This document shows positions 33,482 through 42,049 of a stretch of 64,000 nucleotides of DNA, piece after piece. A program made the translations under genes and the position numbers. The stretch covers positions 377,142 through 441,141 of the forward strand of contig CAVXSD010000009.1 of assembly GCA_963764305.1 (NCBI GenBank). The letters run 5' to 3'. The notes below the pieces were generated by a model that did no database searches, was not told the origin of the DNA, and saw only the letters and a program-made list of their open reading frames with translations. This DNA is from Bog-473 sp963764305 (GTDB taxonomy: Bacteria > Actinomycetota > Acidimicrobiia > Acidimicrobiales > RAAP-2). Positions within the stretch are counted from its first letter, which is position 1. Each line of letters opens with the position of its first letter.

Positions 33482-33940
33482 ATGAGCCCCAACCCCATCG
33501 GCGTACGGGTGGAGCAGCTGGCCCAGGCGCTGGCCGAGCGCATCGTGCCGTTGATCATCGATGCGATCGACCTCAACGCGATCCTCGACAAGGTCGACGT
33601 GGAGAAGATCATCGAACGCGTGGACATCGAAAAGGTCATCGATCAGGTCGACATGCAGAAGGTCATCGACAGGATCGACCTGCAGAAGGTCATCGAGCGT
33701 GTCGACCTGAACGCAGTCATTCAGGAGATCGACATCGAAGCACTGGTGGAACACACCGAGCTGGGCGCCATCATCGCCCGGTCCACCACCGGGGTCCTGA
33801 CCGAGGTCCTCGACGTCATCCGGGCCCAGGGGGTCGGATTGGACGATTTCGTCCTCCGCTGGGGCAACCGGATCGTCGGGCGTGGCAGGCGCATCGCCGA
33901 CTGGCCAGAAGGGCCGCCGCTCCTGGTGGGGGCGAAGTGA
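33482..33940 (+). CDS. 9-residue-repeat protein preceding an RDD gene
   Basis: 152 residues. After MSPNPIGVRVEQLAQALAER come seven consecutive 9-residue units with the pattern [IV]-D-x-x-x-[IV]-[IL]-x-x: IDLNAILDK, VDVEKIIER, VDIEKVIDQ, VDMQKVIDR, IDLQKVIER, VDLNAVIQE, IDIEALVEH. The coding DNA is a degenerate 27-bp tandem repeat. The repeats should form a regular helical or solenoid structure with an acidic ladder. The tail, STTGVLTEVLDVIRAQGVGL followed by WGNRIVGRGRRI, is conserved in actinobacterial homologues as I remember them. The RDD membrane-protein gene starts 7 bases after its stop, and the two are surely one unit. Confidence 0.75.
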   Translation: MSPNPIGVRVEQLAQALAERIVPLIIDAIDLNAILDKVDVEKIIERVDIEKVIDQVDMQKVIDRIDLQKVIERVDLNAVIQEIDIEALVEHTELGAIIARSTTGVLTEVLDVIRAQGVGLDDFVLRWGNRIVGRGRRIADWPEGPPLLVGAK

Positions 33941-33947
33941 TGCGGAA

Positions 33948-34505
33948 ATGACGACCGTGCCTGTGCCCCCGGCCGAGAGGACAGTCGGCCGCCAGGGCCA
34001 CTACGCCGGGGCCGTCAGCCGCCTCGTCGCCTTCGCCGTCGACGTCGGCGTCTCGTGGGGCTTGTACACGCTGGGCGCAGCGCTGCTCGGCGGCGCGATC
34101 AAGCTGGTCACCGGGCACTCGTACACGGTCAGCAACCACCAGACCCTGTCCGCCGTCACCGTGACGCTCTGGGTCTTCTTCTACTTCACCTACCAGTGGG
34201 CGGTCAGCGGCAAGACGCTGGGCATGGCCGGGCTCGGCCTGCAGGTGGTGACGACCCAGGGCGGGCCCATCAGCGGACGCCAGGCCTTCCTGCGGACCGT
34301 CGGGCTCGCTTTCACGCTGTTCATCACTCTTGGCATCGGATTCCTCGGCATCGTGTACCAGCGCGAACGGCGCGGCCTCGACGACTATTTCGCCGGGACC
34401 GCCGTCGTCTACGACTGGGACGCCCGGGCCGCCCGCCTGCGCTGGATCGCCCGCACGGAGGGCCCCCATGCCGGCGCGGCAGCGCACAAGGAGCAGGCCG
34501 CCTGA
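33948..34505 (+). CDS. RDD family membrane protein
   Basis: 185 residues from the ATG at 33948. The RDD signature is GHYAGAVSRLVAFAVDVGVS with Arg and Asp inside the first membrane helix. Further helices are TVTLWVFFYFTYQWAVSGKT and FLRTVGLAFTLFITLGIGFL, and the end carries YQRERRGLDDYFAGTAVVYD. RDD proteins are small polytopic membrane proteins; a few are proposed to transport cations, most are unknown. It is cotranscribed with the 9-residue-repeat protein, which could be its soluble partner. Confidence 0.87.
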   Translation: MTTVPVPPAERTVGRQGHYAGAVSRLVAFAVDVGVSWGLYTLGAALLGGAIKLVTGHSYTVSNHQTLSAVTVTLWVFFYFTYQWAVSGKTLGMAGLGLQVVTTQGGPISGRQAFLRTVGLAFTLFITLGIGFLGIVYQRERRGLDDYFAGTAVVYDWDARAARLRWIARTEGPHAGAAAHKEQAA

Positions 34506-34552
34506 CGAGGAGCAGCTCCGGTCGGGCGTGACCCGCGCCCTACGCTGCCGTG

Positions 34553-35356
34553 ATGTCCTTCACCGAAGTCTCCCGGCCGCATCCCCAGGTCGCAGTCGTC
34601 ACGCTGAACCGCCCCGAGCGCATGAATGCCATGGCCTTCGACGTCATGATCCCATTCCGCGACGCGCTGCGCGAAATCGGCGACGACAACGCCGTGCGGG
34701 TGGTCGTCATCACGGGGGCCGGTCGCGGCTTCTGCTCGGGAGCGGACCACGAGAACCCCGGGACGATGCCCAACATGGACGGCCTCACGCTCCCGACCAT
34801 CGCATTGCGCTCCATGGAGATGCTGGACGACGTGATCTCGACCATCCGCCGCCTGCACCAGCCCGTCATCGCCGCCGTCAACGGGGCCGCCATCGGCGGT
34901 GGCTTCTGCCTCGCCCTGGCGGCGGACATCCGGATCGCCTCGGACGAGGCTTATTTCCGGGCGGCGGGCATCAACAACGGTCTCACGGCGGCCGAGCTCG
35001 GGCTGAGCTTCCTCCTGCCCCGGTCCGTGGGGCACTCGAGGGCGGCCGAGATCATGCTCACGGGCCGCGATGTCGACGCGGGCGAAGCCGACCGCATCGG
35101 GTTGGTCTCGCAAGTCGTGCCGCCGGCCCGGCTCCTGCCGGCCTGCTTCGAGCTCGCCGACCGCATCAACGGCTGGGGGCGGCCCGGCGTCGAGTTGACC
35201 AAGCGCCAGCTCTGGAACAGCTTGGACGCCAGCAGCCTCCAGACCCACATGGACGCGGAGGGCACCTCCCAACTCTTCGTCCGCATCACGACGCGCAACT
35301 TCGAGGAGTCGGTGGCAGCCCGTACGGAGGGGCGCACGCCCGACTTCAGGGACTGA
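34553..35356 (+). CDS. Enoyl-CoA hydratase/isomerase family protein
   Basis: 267 residues from the ATG at 34553. Crotonase signatures: QVAVVTLNRPERMNAMAFDV, VITGAGRGFCSGADHENPGT (first oxyanion loop), QPVIAAVNGAAIGGGFCLAL (second loop), AADIRIASDEAYFRAAGINN and AAELGLSFLLPRSVGHSRAA. The segment after the second loop has NNGLTAAELGLSFLLPR, giving a Glu in the usual catalytic region. It is the second hydratase-like gene within 5 kb and stands alone, converging on the haemoglobin gene. Confidence 0.87.
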   Translation: MSFTEVSRPHPQVAVVTLNRPERMNAMAFDVMIPFRDALREIGDDNAVRVVVITGAGRGFCSGADHENPGTMPNMDGLTLPTIALRSMEMLDDVISTIRRLHQPVIAAVNGAAIGGGFCLALAADIRIASDEAYFRAAGINNGLTAAELGLSFLLPRSVGHSRAAEIMLTGRDVDAGEADRIGLVSQVVPPARLLPACFELADRINGWGRPGVELTKRQLWNSLDASSLQTHMDAEGTSQLFVRITTRNFEESVAARTEGRTPDFRD

Positions 35357-35367
35357 CGGCTCGGTGG

Positions 35368-35748
35368 TCAAGGAGAATTCATGAGCGAGTTCGCTGCCAT
35401 CTGGAGATAGTCGCGGAACTCGACTGCGTCGGCTGCCGAGATGCGCGACGCCGACTCGAGCTCGAGCAGCGCGCCAAGCATGTGGCGGAGCCAGGCTTCG
35501 CGTTCCGCCGGGCCGATGACGAATGGGACGTGGCGCATGCGCAGCCGAGGATGCCCGCGCTCCTCGCCGTAGGTGCCCGGGCCCCCCCAGTACTGCATCA
35601 GGAAGAGCGCAAGATGGCGCGACGACTCACGCAGGTCGTCGGGGTAGAGCGGGCGCAGGAGGGGATCGCCCGCCACGCCGAGATAGAAGCGGTCGACCAG
35701 GTCGACGAAGAACTGCTCCCCGCCGACCCGCTCGTACAATGCGTCCAC
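35368..35748 (-). CDS. Truncated haemoglobin, group II (trHbO type)
   Basis: 126 residues with a GTG start. It begins DALYERVGGEQFFVDLVDRF, the usual trHb opening. The B10/CD1 region reads FYLGVAGDPLLRPLYPDDLR, the E helix LALFLMQYWGGPGTYGEERG has the group II Trp-Gly-Gly, and the proximal His lies in HPRLRMRHVPFVIGPAEREA. The G8 Trp is in WLRHMLGALLELES. These haemoglobins bind oxygen or nitric oxide and protect respiration. It lies directly before the tRNA-Gly gene and outside the accessory region. Confidence 0.9.
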   Translation of the reverse strand: MDALYERVGGEQFFVDLVDRFYLGVAGDPLLRPLYPDDLRESSRHLALFLMQYWGGPGTYGEERGHPRLRMRHVPFVIGPAEREAWLRHMLGALLELESASRISAADAVEFRDYLQMAANSLMNSP

Positions 35749-35786
35749 AAGCTCGACAGTAGAGGCTTTAGACTGCTCCCCGATTC

Positions 35787-35857
<71 letters not shown>

Positions 35858-36063
35858 CTCTTCAGACGTGCAGGCACGACGGTTGTAGCGGAATGATCGG
35901 CTGGCGGGCCCTCATCGTCATCCCGCGGACATCCCGCGAGTCGCAGTCGCCCCAGCTAACTGGGTCGGCGCCTGCCTCCCCATGCCGATCGGGGCTGATT
36001 CAGGTCCGGCGGTACAGCCCCTCAACACGGCAGGGAGGGACCAAGGGCAGACTGTCTGGAGCG

Positions 36064-37398
36064 ATGACCCATTCCCCTGAGACCCAGTACGCCCGCTCTG
36101 CCGACGGGACCAACCTCGCGTACCAGGTGAGCGGCGCCGGGCCACTCGAGATGGTGCTGATGCTGGGCGGCATTCCGATCGACCTCTCCGCTGAGGAACC
36201 CGGAATCGTCCGCCTGCGCAAGCGGCTGACAAGCTTCAGCCGCACCGTCTGGTTCGACGCCCGGGGTAGAGGCGCATCGGAAGGTGAACCCCGCGACGCC
36301 ATTATCGAAGACGTTTTCGCTGCCGACCTCACCGCCGTGCTCGATGCGTCTGGTTTCGAGCGACCGGTGTTGGTGATGGGCGGTGAAGGGGGCGGGCTGG
36401 CGATCCATTTCTCGGTCAACCATCCCGAGCGAGTAAGCGCTCTTGTCTTGGTCAACAGTTGTGCGTACTACGTGCGCGAGGACGACTACCCGTGGGGCAC
36501 TCCTCCCGAAAGTCTCGATTACCTCCAGGCCACCATCAATGCACACTGGGGCAGGAGCGCACCCTTGGAGCTCCTCGCCCCCAGCCGGGTCACTGACGAG
36601 CGCTTCAAGGCCTGGTTCACCCGGACTCAGCGAGTCGACATGGGCCCTGACCAGGTCGCCGCAATCGTCCGGGCCGCTTTCGAAAGAGATGTACGCGAGC
36701 TTCTTCCGTCCATCTCTTGTCCAACCCTCGTCCTGCACCGTGAGGGCGACCGCTACATCCACCTGGGCGCCGGTCAGTACCTCGCCGAACACATCCCCGG
36801 CGCACGTCTCGTGGTTCTCCCAGGTGACGACCACCTCGCCTTCGTGGGCGACACCGACGCCTTGGCGGACGAGATCGAGGAGTTCTTGACCGGAGTGCGG
36901 AGCGGGTCCGAGGGCGATCTGAAGACCATGACCGTCCTCTTCACCGATATCGTCGCCTCTACCGAGCACGAGGCCAGGATCGGCTCGAGCCAGTGGTCCA
37001 GGCTGACCGACCACCACGACGCACTGATCCGCGCTGCGCTTCTCCGCCACCGGGGGCGCTGGGTGAGGACGACCGGAGATGGCTTCGTGGCCACCTTCGA
37101 CGGCACTAGGGGAGCGATTCGTTGCGCCGCCGAGATCCTGGCATCCGCCAAGGACATCGGCCTCGACCTGCGGGCTGGTATCCACACAGGTGAGGTCGAA
37201 ATGCGAGGCGAGGATATAGCCGGTTTGACGGTGAACATCGCAAAGCGCGTGTGCGATCTGGCAGAACCTGGTGAGGTGCTCGTGACGAGGACGGTGACCG
37301 ACCACGTGGTCGGCTCCGGCATCGCGTTTGAGGATCGGGGCGAACGCGAACTGAAGGGCGTCCCTGGGAGTTGGCGACTGTTCCGCGTCGAGGGTTGA
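36064..37398 (+). CDS. Alpha/beta-hydrolase fused to class III adenylate/guanylate cyclase
   Basis: 444 residues from the ATG at 36064. The N-terminal half (to about residue 280) is an alpha/beta-hydrolase fold: LAYQVSGAGPLEMVLMLGGI, FDARGRGASEGEPRDAI, PTLVLHREGDRYIHLGAGQY and a final His in VVLPGDDHLAFVGD. The nucleophile elbow reads VLVMGGEGGGLAIHF, where family members have G-x-S-E-G-G, so the Ser is missing and esterase activity is unlikely. The C-terminal cyclase domain has TVLFTDIVASTEHEARIG with a metal Asp, VRTTGDGFVATFDGTRGA with the second Asp, and LRAGIHTGEVEMRGEDIAGL. It would make cAMP in response to a bound ligand. Confidence 0.85.
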   Translation: MTHSPETQYARSADGTNLAYQVSGAGPLEMVLMLGGIPIDLSAEEPGIVRLRKRLTSFSRTVWFDARGRGASEGEPRDAIIEDVFAADLTAVLDASGFERPVLVMGGEGGGLAIHFSVNHPERVSALVLVNSCAYYVREDDYPWGTPPESLDYLQATINAHWGRSAPLELLAPSRVTDERFKAWFTRTQRVDMGPDQVAAIVRAAFERDVRELLPSISCPTLVLHREGDRYIHLGAGQYLAEHIPGARLVVLPGDDHLAFVGDTDALADEIEEFLTGVRSGSEGDLKTMTVLFTDIVASTEHEARIGSSQWSRLTDHHDALIRAALLRHRGRWVRTTGDGFVATFDGTRGAIRCAAEILASAKDIGLDLRAGIHTGEVEMRGEDIAGLTVNIAKRVCDLAEPGEVLVTRTVTDHVVGSGIAFEDRGERELKGVPGSWRLFRVEG

Positions 37399-37503
37399 CT
37401 TGATCGTTCGCAAGGTGACGGAAACCGGATGGCTTGGGTGTCCCACAACGCCGGGACGCGGGCACTTCGGCCGTCCGGGGTCGCCTCGAAGCGTCGGTCA
37501 ATC

Positions 37504-37538
37504 TCAACCAACGGTTGAAAACTGTTGCCACCTATACT
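37504..37538 (+). promoter_or_regulatory. Promoter with inverted repeat, probable leaderless start
   Basis: TCAACC-AAC-GGTTGA (37504-37518) is a perfect 6-bp inverted repeat in the -35 region. A TATACT -10 box lies at 37533-37538, only 8 bases before the GTG at 37547, so the mRNA would start at or next to the start codon. Confidence 0.5.
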
Positions 37539-37546
37539 CACCACCT

Positions 37547-38011
37547 GTGGGTTATTCCGTTGATTTCGTCAACGTATCTGCCGTCGGCCTGGAGTCGTCG
37601 CCAATGGTGGCCGCGTTGGCCGGCCTGCGGGCGAACGAGGCTCGCTACTTCAAGAACAAGTACGACCACATCTTCACGGTTGAGCCTGCCGCCAAGGCCA
37701 AGAAGGACATCGACATGGTGCACCGCATCCTCAAGGAGGAACGTGACATCGTCATCGCGTCGCCCGCGCTCGAGGCAACTACGTTCCAGGTCGAGAACAT
37801 CCGCTGGACCTACGTGTTCTACGAGAGCGGGCTGTCGATCAACGTCCTGTACACGCTCGACGGACCGAATCCGAAGCGGGCGGTCGGGTTCAAGCTCTCC
37901 GAAGGGATGGACGTCCCCGCCGAGTTGGGCTCGTTCAAGTTCGCACGCCAGAAATCGAAACTCGCAGGGACCATCCGAGGCTCGTACTTCGTGATCAAGG
38001 GCGAGTACTGA
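37547..38011 (+). CDS. Conserved hypothetical protein (154 aa)
   Basis: The GTG at 37547 opens VGYSVDFVNVSAVGLESSPM, then LAGLRANEARYFKNKYDHIF, AKAKKDIDMVHRILKEERDI, IASPALEATTFQVENIRWTY, FYESGLSINVLYTLDGPNPK and FKFARQKSKLAGTIRGSYFV. The balanced composition and even spacing of strands and helices fit a well-conserved soluble protein, but I cannot name its family. There is no ribosome binding site; the promoter placement suggests a leaderless mRNA. It is the second gene after the tRNA and its codon use is less GC-rich than the genes before the tRNA. Confidence 0.7.
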   Translation: MGYSVDFVNVSAVGLESSPMVAALAGLRANEARYFKNKYDHIFTVEPAAKAKKDIDMVHRILKEERDIVIASPALEATTFQVENIRWTYVFYESGLSINVLYTLDGPNPKRAVGFKLSEGMDVPAELGSFKFARQKSKLAGTIRGSYFVIKGEY

Positions 38012-38172
38012 ATCCATAAGGCGTCGGATCCGCCAGCGTTCGGTCCTGGTCCGGCCAGGCCCGAGAGTCCGGCAGCCGTCAACAACTGTGCGCCCTGTCG
38101 CAGGCGGTGGCTGTTCAACGGGCAACGATCCGCTCCAGAGTCTCCTCGCAGTGCCATGTCAAGATGGCAGCG

Positions 38173-38561
38173 ATGACCGATCGATCTGCTGTTCGCAGCT
38201 GGGTAGAGAGGTACGAGCCGCGTGGCGCATGGCCGGAACGGCTGAGATCTCGGCTTTATTCACGACCGATGCCACCTATCTGCACTCTCCTTACGAAGAG
38301 CCTGTGATGGGCGTCGATGCCATCGGTCGAATGTGGGAACAAGATCGGGACGGGCCAAACGAGGTGTTTACGCTCTCCACCGAGGTTGTAGCGGTCGACG
38401 ATCAGACGGCGGTCGTTCGAGCTGAGGTGCGATATGGCCAACCCGTAAGCCAGGAATATCGGGACCTGTGGATCCTTCAACTCGAAGCTGACGGCCGATG
38501 TTCACGGTTCGAAGAGTGGCCCTATTGGCCTGGTCGTTCGTACTCCGCGCGGGAGGGGTAG
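38173..38561 (+). CDS. SnoaL-like protein (frameshift near 38218)
   Basis: The ATG at 38173 gives MTDRSAVRSWVERYE in one frame. One base later the frame that stops at 38561 takes over with WRMAGTAEISALFTTDATYL, HSPYEEPVMGVDAIGRMWEQ, VFTLSTEVVAVDDQTAVVRA and WILQLEADGRCSRFEEWPYW. Joined, this is a normal ~128-residue SnoaL/NTF2-fold protein with the opening WVERYxRAWRxAGTxxIxxLF. Function unknown. The break is either a sequence error or a recent mutation, because both halves are well preserved. Confidence 0.65.
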
Positions 38562-38683
38562 CCAGCGTTCTGATCACTAGTCGAAGGTGATTGCTGGCAG
38601 GCAGACCGCTGCTCCCGGCACAGCCGTTGTCGTTTCGGCCAAAGGGTGTGAAACTTGGGCGTCAGCGACCGAGGAGGAGTTCG

Positions 38684-39004
38684 ATGCCGAAGTACCTTGT
38701 CCAAGCGTCTTATATCGGCGATGGGGTCCAAGGACTCCGCAAGGAGGGGGGCACGGCCCGTCGGGGCGTCGTCGAAAAGGCGTGTTCCAGCGTGGGTGGA
38801 AAGCTTGACGCGTTCTACTTCTCGTTCGGCGAAACGGATGTCGTTACGATCATGGATCTGCCAGACAATGTGACCGCTGCCGGCGTCGCTCTGCTCGTCG
38901 CTGCGAGTGGCACGATTGACGTCAAGACCACCGTCCTGCTGACTCCGGAAGAAGTCGACGCCGCGGTGAAGGTGGGAGGCGACTACCGGCCACCCGGAGC
39001 TTGA
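38684..39004 (+). CDS. GYD domain protein
   Basis: 106 residues from the ATG at 38684, with a strong GAGGAGGAG site. The sequence MPKYLVQASYIGDGVQGLRK, GTARRGVVEKACSSVGGKLD, AFYFSFGETDVVTIMDLPDN and GVALLVAASGTIDVKTTVLL followed by LTPEEVDAAVK matches the GYD family, ferredoxin-fold proteins of unknown activity. An intact gene just upstream of the recombinase remnant. Confidence 0.85.
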   Translation: MPKYLVQASYIGDGVQGLRKEGGTARRGVVEKACSSVGGKLDAFYFSFGETDVVTIMDLPDNVTAAGVALLVAASGTIDVKTTVLLTPEEVDAAVKVGGDYRPPGA

Positions 39005-39170
39005 AGGGAGTGATCCCCACCCCTTCCGCATAGTGCCCAAAGAACGGGAGCAGTGCCCCCGTTCACCGGCTACGGGCGCCCATGCATTGACGGCCGCATA
39101 GGTATTCGCTGTCCTCCTCATCGCAAGGAGGAGGACATGTCCACCCCCGATTCCCGGTTCAATAGCACTC

Positions 39171-39545
39171 TTGAGCGCTCGCGACGCCGATCCGTTCGCC
39201 CAGGCACAGATGGCGGCGGCTGCGTTCCTGGTCCGTTACAGCGGTCAGACCCTCGAGACCTACCGCTACGGCCTGCGCACGTACTTCCAGTGGTGCACCG
39301 ACGTCAGTCTCGAGGTCCTCGAGGCCAAGCGGGCCATTGAGCTGTGGCGCAGCGCTGTGTAGGAGCGAGGCTTGGCTGCCTCGACCATCGACAGGCGGCT
39401 GTCCACCATCTGTGGCGTGACTGCTTGGCGGGTGGAAGCGTTGGTGAACTATTTCCAGGTGGTTGCCGTCGAATTCGTGGAGCGGCAGGTGTTCGCGGAC
39501 GCTCAAGGACGGACGGCCGACGGGACTTGGCTGACCACCTTATAA
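39171..39545 (+). pseudogene. Tyrosine recombinase (phage integrase) N-terminal remnant
   Basis: The frame gives ADPFAQAQMAAAAFLVRYSG, QTLETYRYGLRTYFQWCTDV and LEVLEAKRAIELWRSAV, then an in-frame TAG at 39360. Beyond it the same frame reads ERGLAASTIDRRLSTICGVT. Together these are the SAM-like core-binding domain of a tyrosine recombinase: helix, TLxxYRxDLRxFFQW, the ExRGLAxSTIDRRLSTxxGxY segment. The expected catalytic domain (Arg, His, Tyr) is absent; the frame ends at 39545 inside the neighbouring dioxygenase gene. It is probably the relic of the integrase that brought in the surrounding region, though it lies 3.3 kb from the tRNA end. Confidence 0.7.
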
Positions 39546-40725
39546 GCCCGCTCGCGCACCCGATCGATGACGCCCGCACTGCTGGGCGCCGGATCGTCAC
39601 CGGCACGAGGGGGCAAGACGAAGTCGGTGTACATGACGCGGCGTTCCCGCGCGACCGGCGCATGGCTCATGTGCAGGGTGCACGAGCAGTGGACGGTGAC
39701 GTCGCCAGTGCGGGTCGGGAGCGGGACCGCGGGCAGCCCCCAGGAGTCGCGGAAGAAGGCGGGCTGGACGAGGGCCCGGTGGGAACCGGCCACGACCCCG
39801 AGCTGGCCCGAGCGATGGTCGGCGCCGGTGACCGAGATCCCAACCGTCAGGCTGCAGCAGCGCGAGGAGTGCCGCCCGAGGCTGCAGTCCTTGTGCCACG
39901 GCAGGTCGGAGATGCCCCTAACGACGCCGATGGGTTTGACAAGCGCCTCGATCTTGTTGCTGCCCTGGTCTCGCGGCACGTGCCCGTCGCCCGTGAGCGA
40001 GGCGAGGCGAAGGAGCCGGTCGTCCTCCAGCAATGCCGTGGTCGCAAGACTCTCCTCTTGGAACCCCTGTAGGCGTACCGCCCGCTCCTCGCCGTCGGCG
40101 GTGGTGGCCCACCAGGACCGGCCGTCACCCTCGTGGTAGCGCGGGAGGGCGGCATCCATGTCGGCCGAGACCTGCGCCATTTCGTCGGTCGTGAAGACCT
40201 CGGTCAGGTGGAGGTACCCCGCCTCGCCAAGGTAGTACCCCAGTTCGGCCGGATCGTCGTCGACCGTAAACGAGCGCTGGAGGTCGAGCGGGCCGCCGTC
40301 ACGGTCGGTGAATGTGACGTCACCCGCGGTGTGCACGGTGCGGGCATCGAGCAGCGAGCGGAGGACGACCCACCAGTCGAGGAAGTCGTTGATGTCACCG
40401 ATCGGCATGTCGAGCGTTGCGGCCGCGAGGAGCGTCATCGGCGTCCGGCGGTCGTGGACGATGTCGGTGATCTCGTCCACGTCGAGGCGCACAGCGGCGT
40501 GCCCACCGCCGCCGGGGCGCACCCGGACGGCATCGTCATCGACCGACAACGTCCAGGTGCCGGCGGTCGTCTCGATCGTGAACGGCCGGACGCCCAGCTC
40601 GCGGCGCCTGGGACGGCCAGCGCAGAGCCGTCCGCCGCCAGGCGGGGCAGCTGGGTCCCGAAGAAGTCCGCGACGTCGATCGTCTCGACGTCGACGTCGT
40701 TGCGGGTGCGGAAATCGATCGTCAT
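39503..40725 (-). CDS. PhyH-like dioxygenase with N-terminal SCP2-like domain (frameshift near 40610)
   Basis: The ATG at 40725 gives MTIDFRTRNDVDVETIDVAD and FFGTQLPRLAADGSALAVPG. After one shifted base the frame continues RPFTIETTAGTWTLSVDDDA and RLDVDEITDIVHDRRTPMTL, an SCP2-type lipid-binding domain, then IGDINDFLDWWVVLRSLLDA. The catalytic part has LGEAGYLHLTEVFTTDEMAQ, ISDLPWHKDCSLGRHSSRCC with the HxD iron motif, HRSGQLGVVAGSHRALVQPA, and the distal His region VHCSCTLHMSHAPVARERRV. This is a ~407-residue non-haem iron dioxygenase, distinct from the PhyH gene at 8941. The N-terminal break is a single base. Confidence 0.8.
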
Positions 40726-41044
40726 GACGGGCCAGGCTAGCGACGGGCTGGCGTCGGCGCAGCACAGCTGGGGCGTCTGACGACGGTGGCGTCCGACGGC
40801 ACCCCCGTGAACGTCGGTACGCACAGCTGGAGCTTCTCGGTCATCACCCGATCTAGGAGGAGGGCTAGAGGGTTCTGCGGGTTGGATCACACAGCCGGCA
40901 GCGCACGGGGGCACTTGGTCGGTAACGTCCTCTTGCGCCGAGACCGGAGCAGCTCGTATCCGAGAGTTCTTCTCGCCTTAGCCTGATGCCGGTGAAGAGG
41001 ATCGGACTCCGCGTTCCGCAAGAGCGTCGGGAGGAGGTTTCAGG
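40726..41044. other. Intergenic, no gene seen
   Basis: The gap between the divergent dioxygenase and RibD_C reductase genes presumably holds both promoters. GGGAGGAGG at about 41030-41038 is the ribosome binding site of the reductase. Nothing else recognised. Confidence 0.5.
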
Positions 41045-41587
41045 ATGGCCAGCCTGACCTATTTAGCGATTGCGTCGCTCGACGGCTACGTCGAGGACGA
41101 GCAGGGCAAATTCGACTGGGCGGCGCCTGATGAGGAGGTGCACGCCTTCGTCAACGACCTCGCGCGGCCCTGGGGCACCCACCTGTACGGGCGGCGGATG
41201 TACGAGACGATGGTCTGGTGGGAGACCGGCGATCATGCGGCGGTGTACCGGGACTACGCGGAGATCTGGCGGGCGGCCGAGAAGGTTGTCTACTCCCGGA
41301 CGCTTCACACGGTTTCCAGCGAGAGAACCCGAATCGAGCGTGAGTTCGACGCCGCGGCGATCAGGCGGCTGAAGGAGAGCTCCCGATCCGATATCTCGAT
41401 CGGCGGGGCGGAGCTCGCCGGCCAAGCGGTCGCCGCGGAGTTGGTCGACGAGTGCCATCTCTTCCTCGGGCCGGTCCTAGTGGGCGGTGGCAAGCGCGCC
41501 CTGCCAGCCGGCATCCATGCCGAGCTCGAGCTGTTGGACGAGCGCCGCTTTCGCAGCGGCGTCGTATATCTCCATTACCGCTTATGA
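41045..41587 (+). CDS. Dihydrofolate-reductase-like (RibD_C) protein
   Basis: 180 residues from the ATG at 41045. The fold is that of the RibD C-terminal reductase domain: LTYLAIASLDGYVEDEQGKF, FVNDLARPWGTHLYGRRMYE, IWRAAEKVVYSRTLHTVSSE and DISIGGAELAGQAVAAELVD, then LFLGPVLVGGGKRALP. These proteins are NADPH-type reductases of unknown substrate, often in mobile or stress-related contexts. It closely resembles the protein at 58575 in length and motifs, so they are paralogues within the same accessory region. Confidence 0.87.
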   Translation: MASLTYLAIASLDGYVEDEQGKFDWAAPDEEVHAFVNDLARPWGTHLYGRRMYETMVWWETGDHAAVYRDYAEIWRAAEKVVYSRTLHTVSSERTRIEREFDAAAIRRLKESSRSDISIGGAELAGQAVAAELVDECHLFLGPVLVGGGKRALPAGIHAELELLDERRFRSGVVYLHYRL

Positions 41588-42049
41588 GCCGAAATGGGCT
41601 CGATAAAAGCTCCTGACTGGCTGCTGCTGCTCGCGTATGGATCGATTACGAGTCCGTTAGCGAGAGGCTCGACGCGCTGCTGCATCAATACGGCCAGCCA
41701 GGATGTAAGCAGTGGAGTGTCCCCAAGGGGCCGGTCGATGGCCGTTAGCTCACGGCAACCACTTGGGCCTGGACAACGCGCCCAAAGCCGGCAGCGTTCC
41801 GGGACAGGTAGACAAGCGCGCACCTCAGGCCTCGGCTATGTCTTCGATGGCTGCCAACGTCGCCTCAATACCGTTCCTCGCCCGGTCGCTGCGGATGCCA
41901 ATCTCCCTTCGCAGCATCGTCACCGAACATCTTCTCGAAGAAAGCTGAACCCTCGGGAGGTAGCTCGTCGTCAGGACTCGCTGAATCCGCCGCTCGTTGG
42001 GGCTAGCCGTTCGGCCAAACGGCCAGGTCGCTTACGATAATTGACCGCA
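41588..42049. other. Intergenic, possible decayed coding DNA
   Basis: No intact gene. A short minus-strand frame at 41825-41917 (MLRREIGIRSDRARNGIEAT and onward, 30 residues) has coding-like composition but no ribosome binding site or partner. The rest gives low-complexity translations. Confidence 0.4.

Noticed and set aside
33561..33760. Regularly spaced 27-bp repeats that could look like a small CRISPR array
   Set aside because: The repeats are contiguous and in frame, and encode 9-residue protein units; there are no unique spacers.
38587..38808. Alternative small ORFs over the GYD gene
   Set aside because: They have Arg/Gly-rich shadows and no ribosome binding site; the GYD frame has strong signals.
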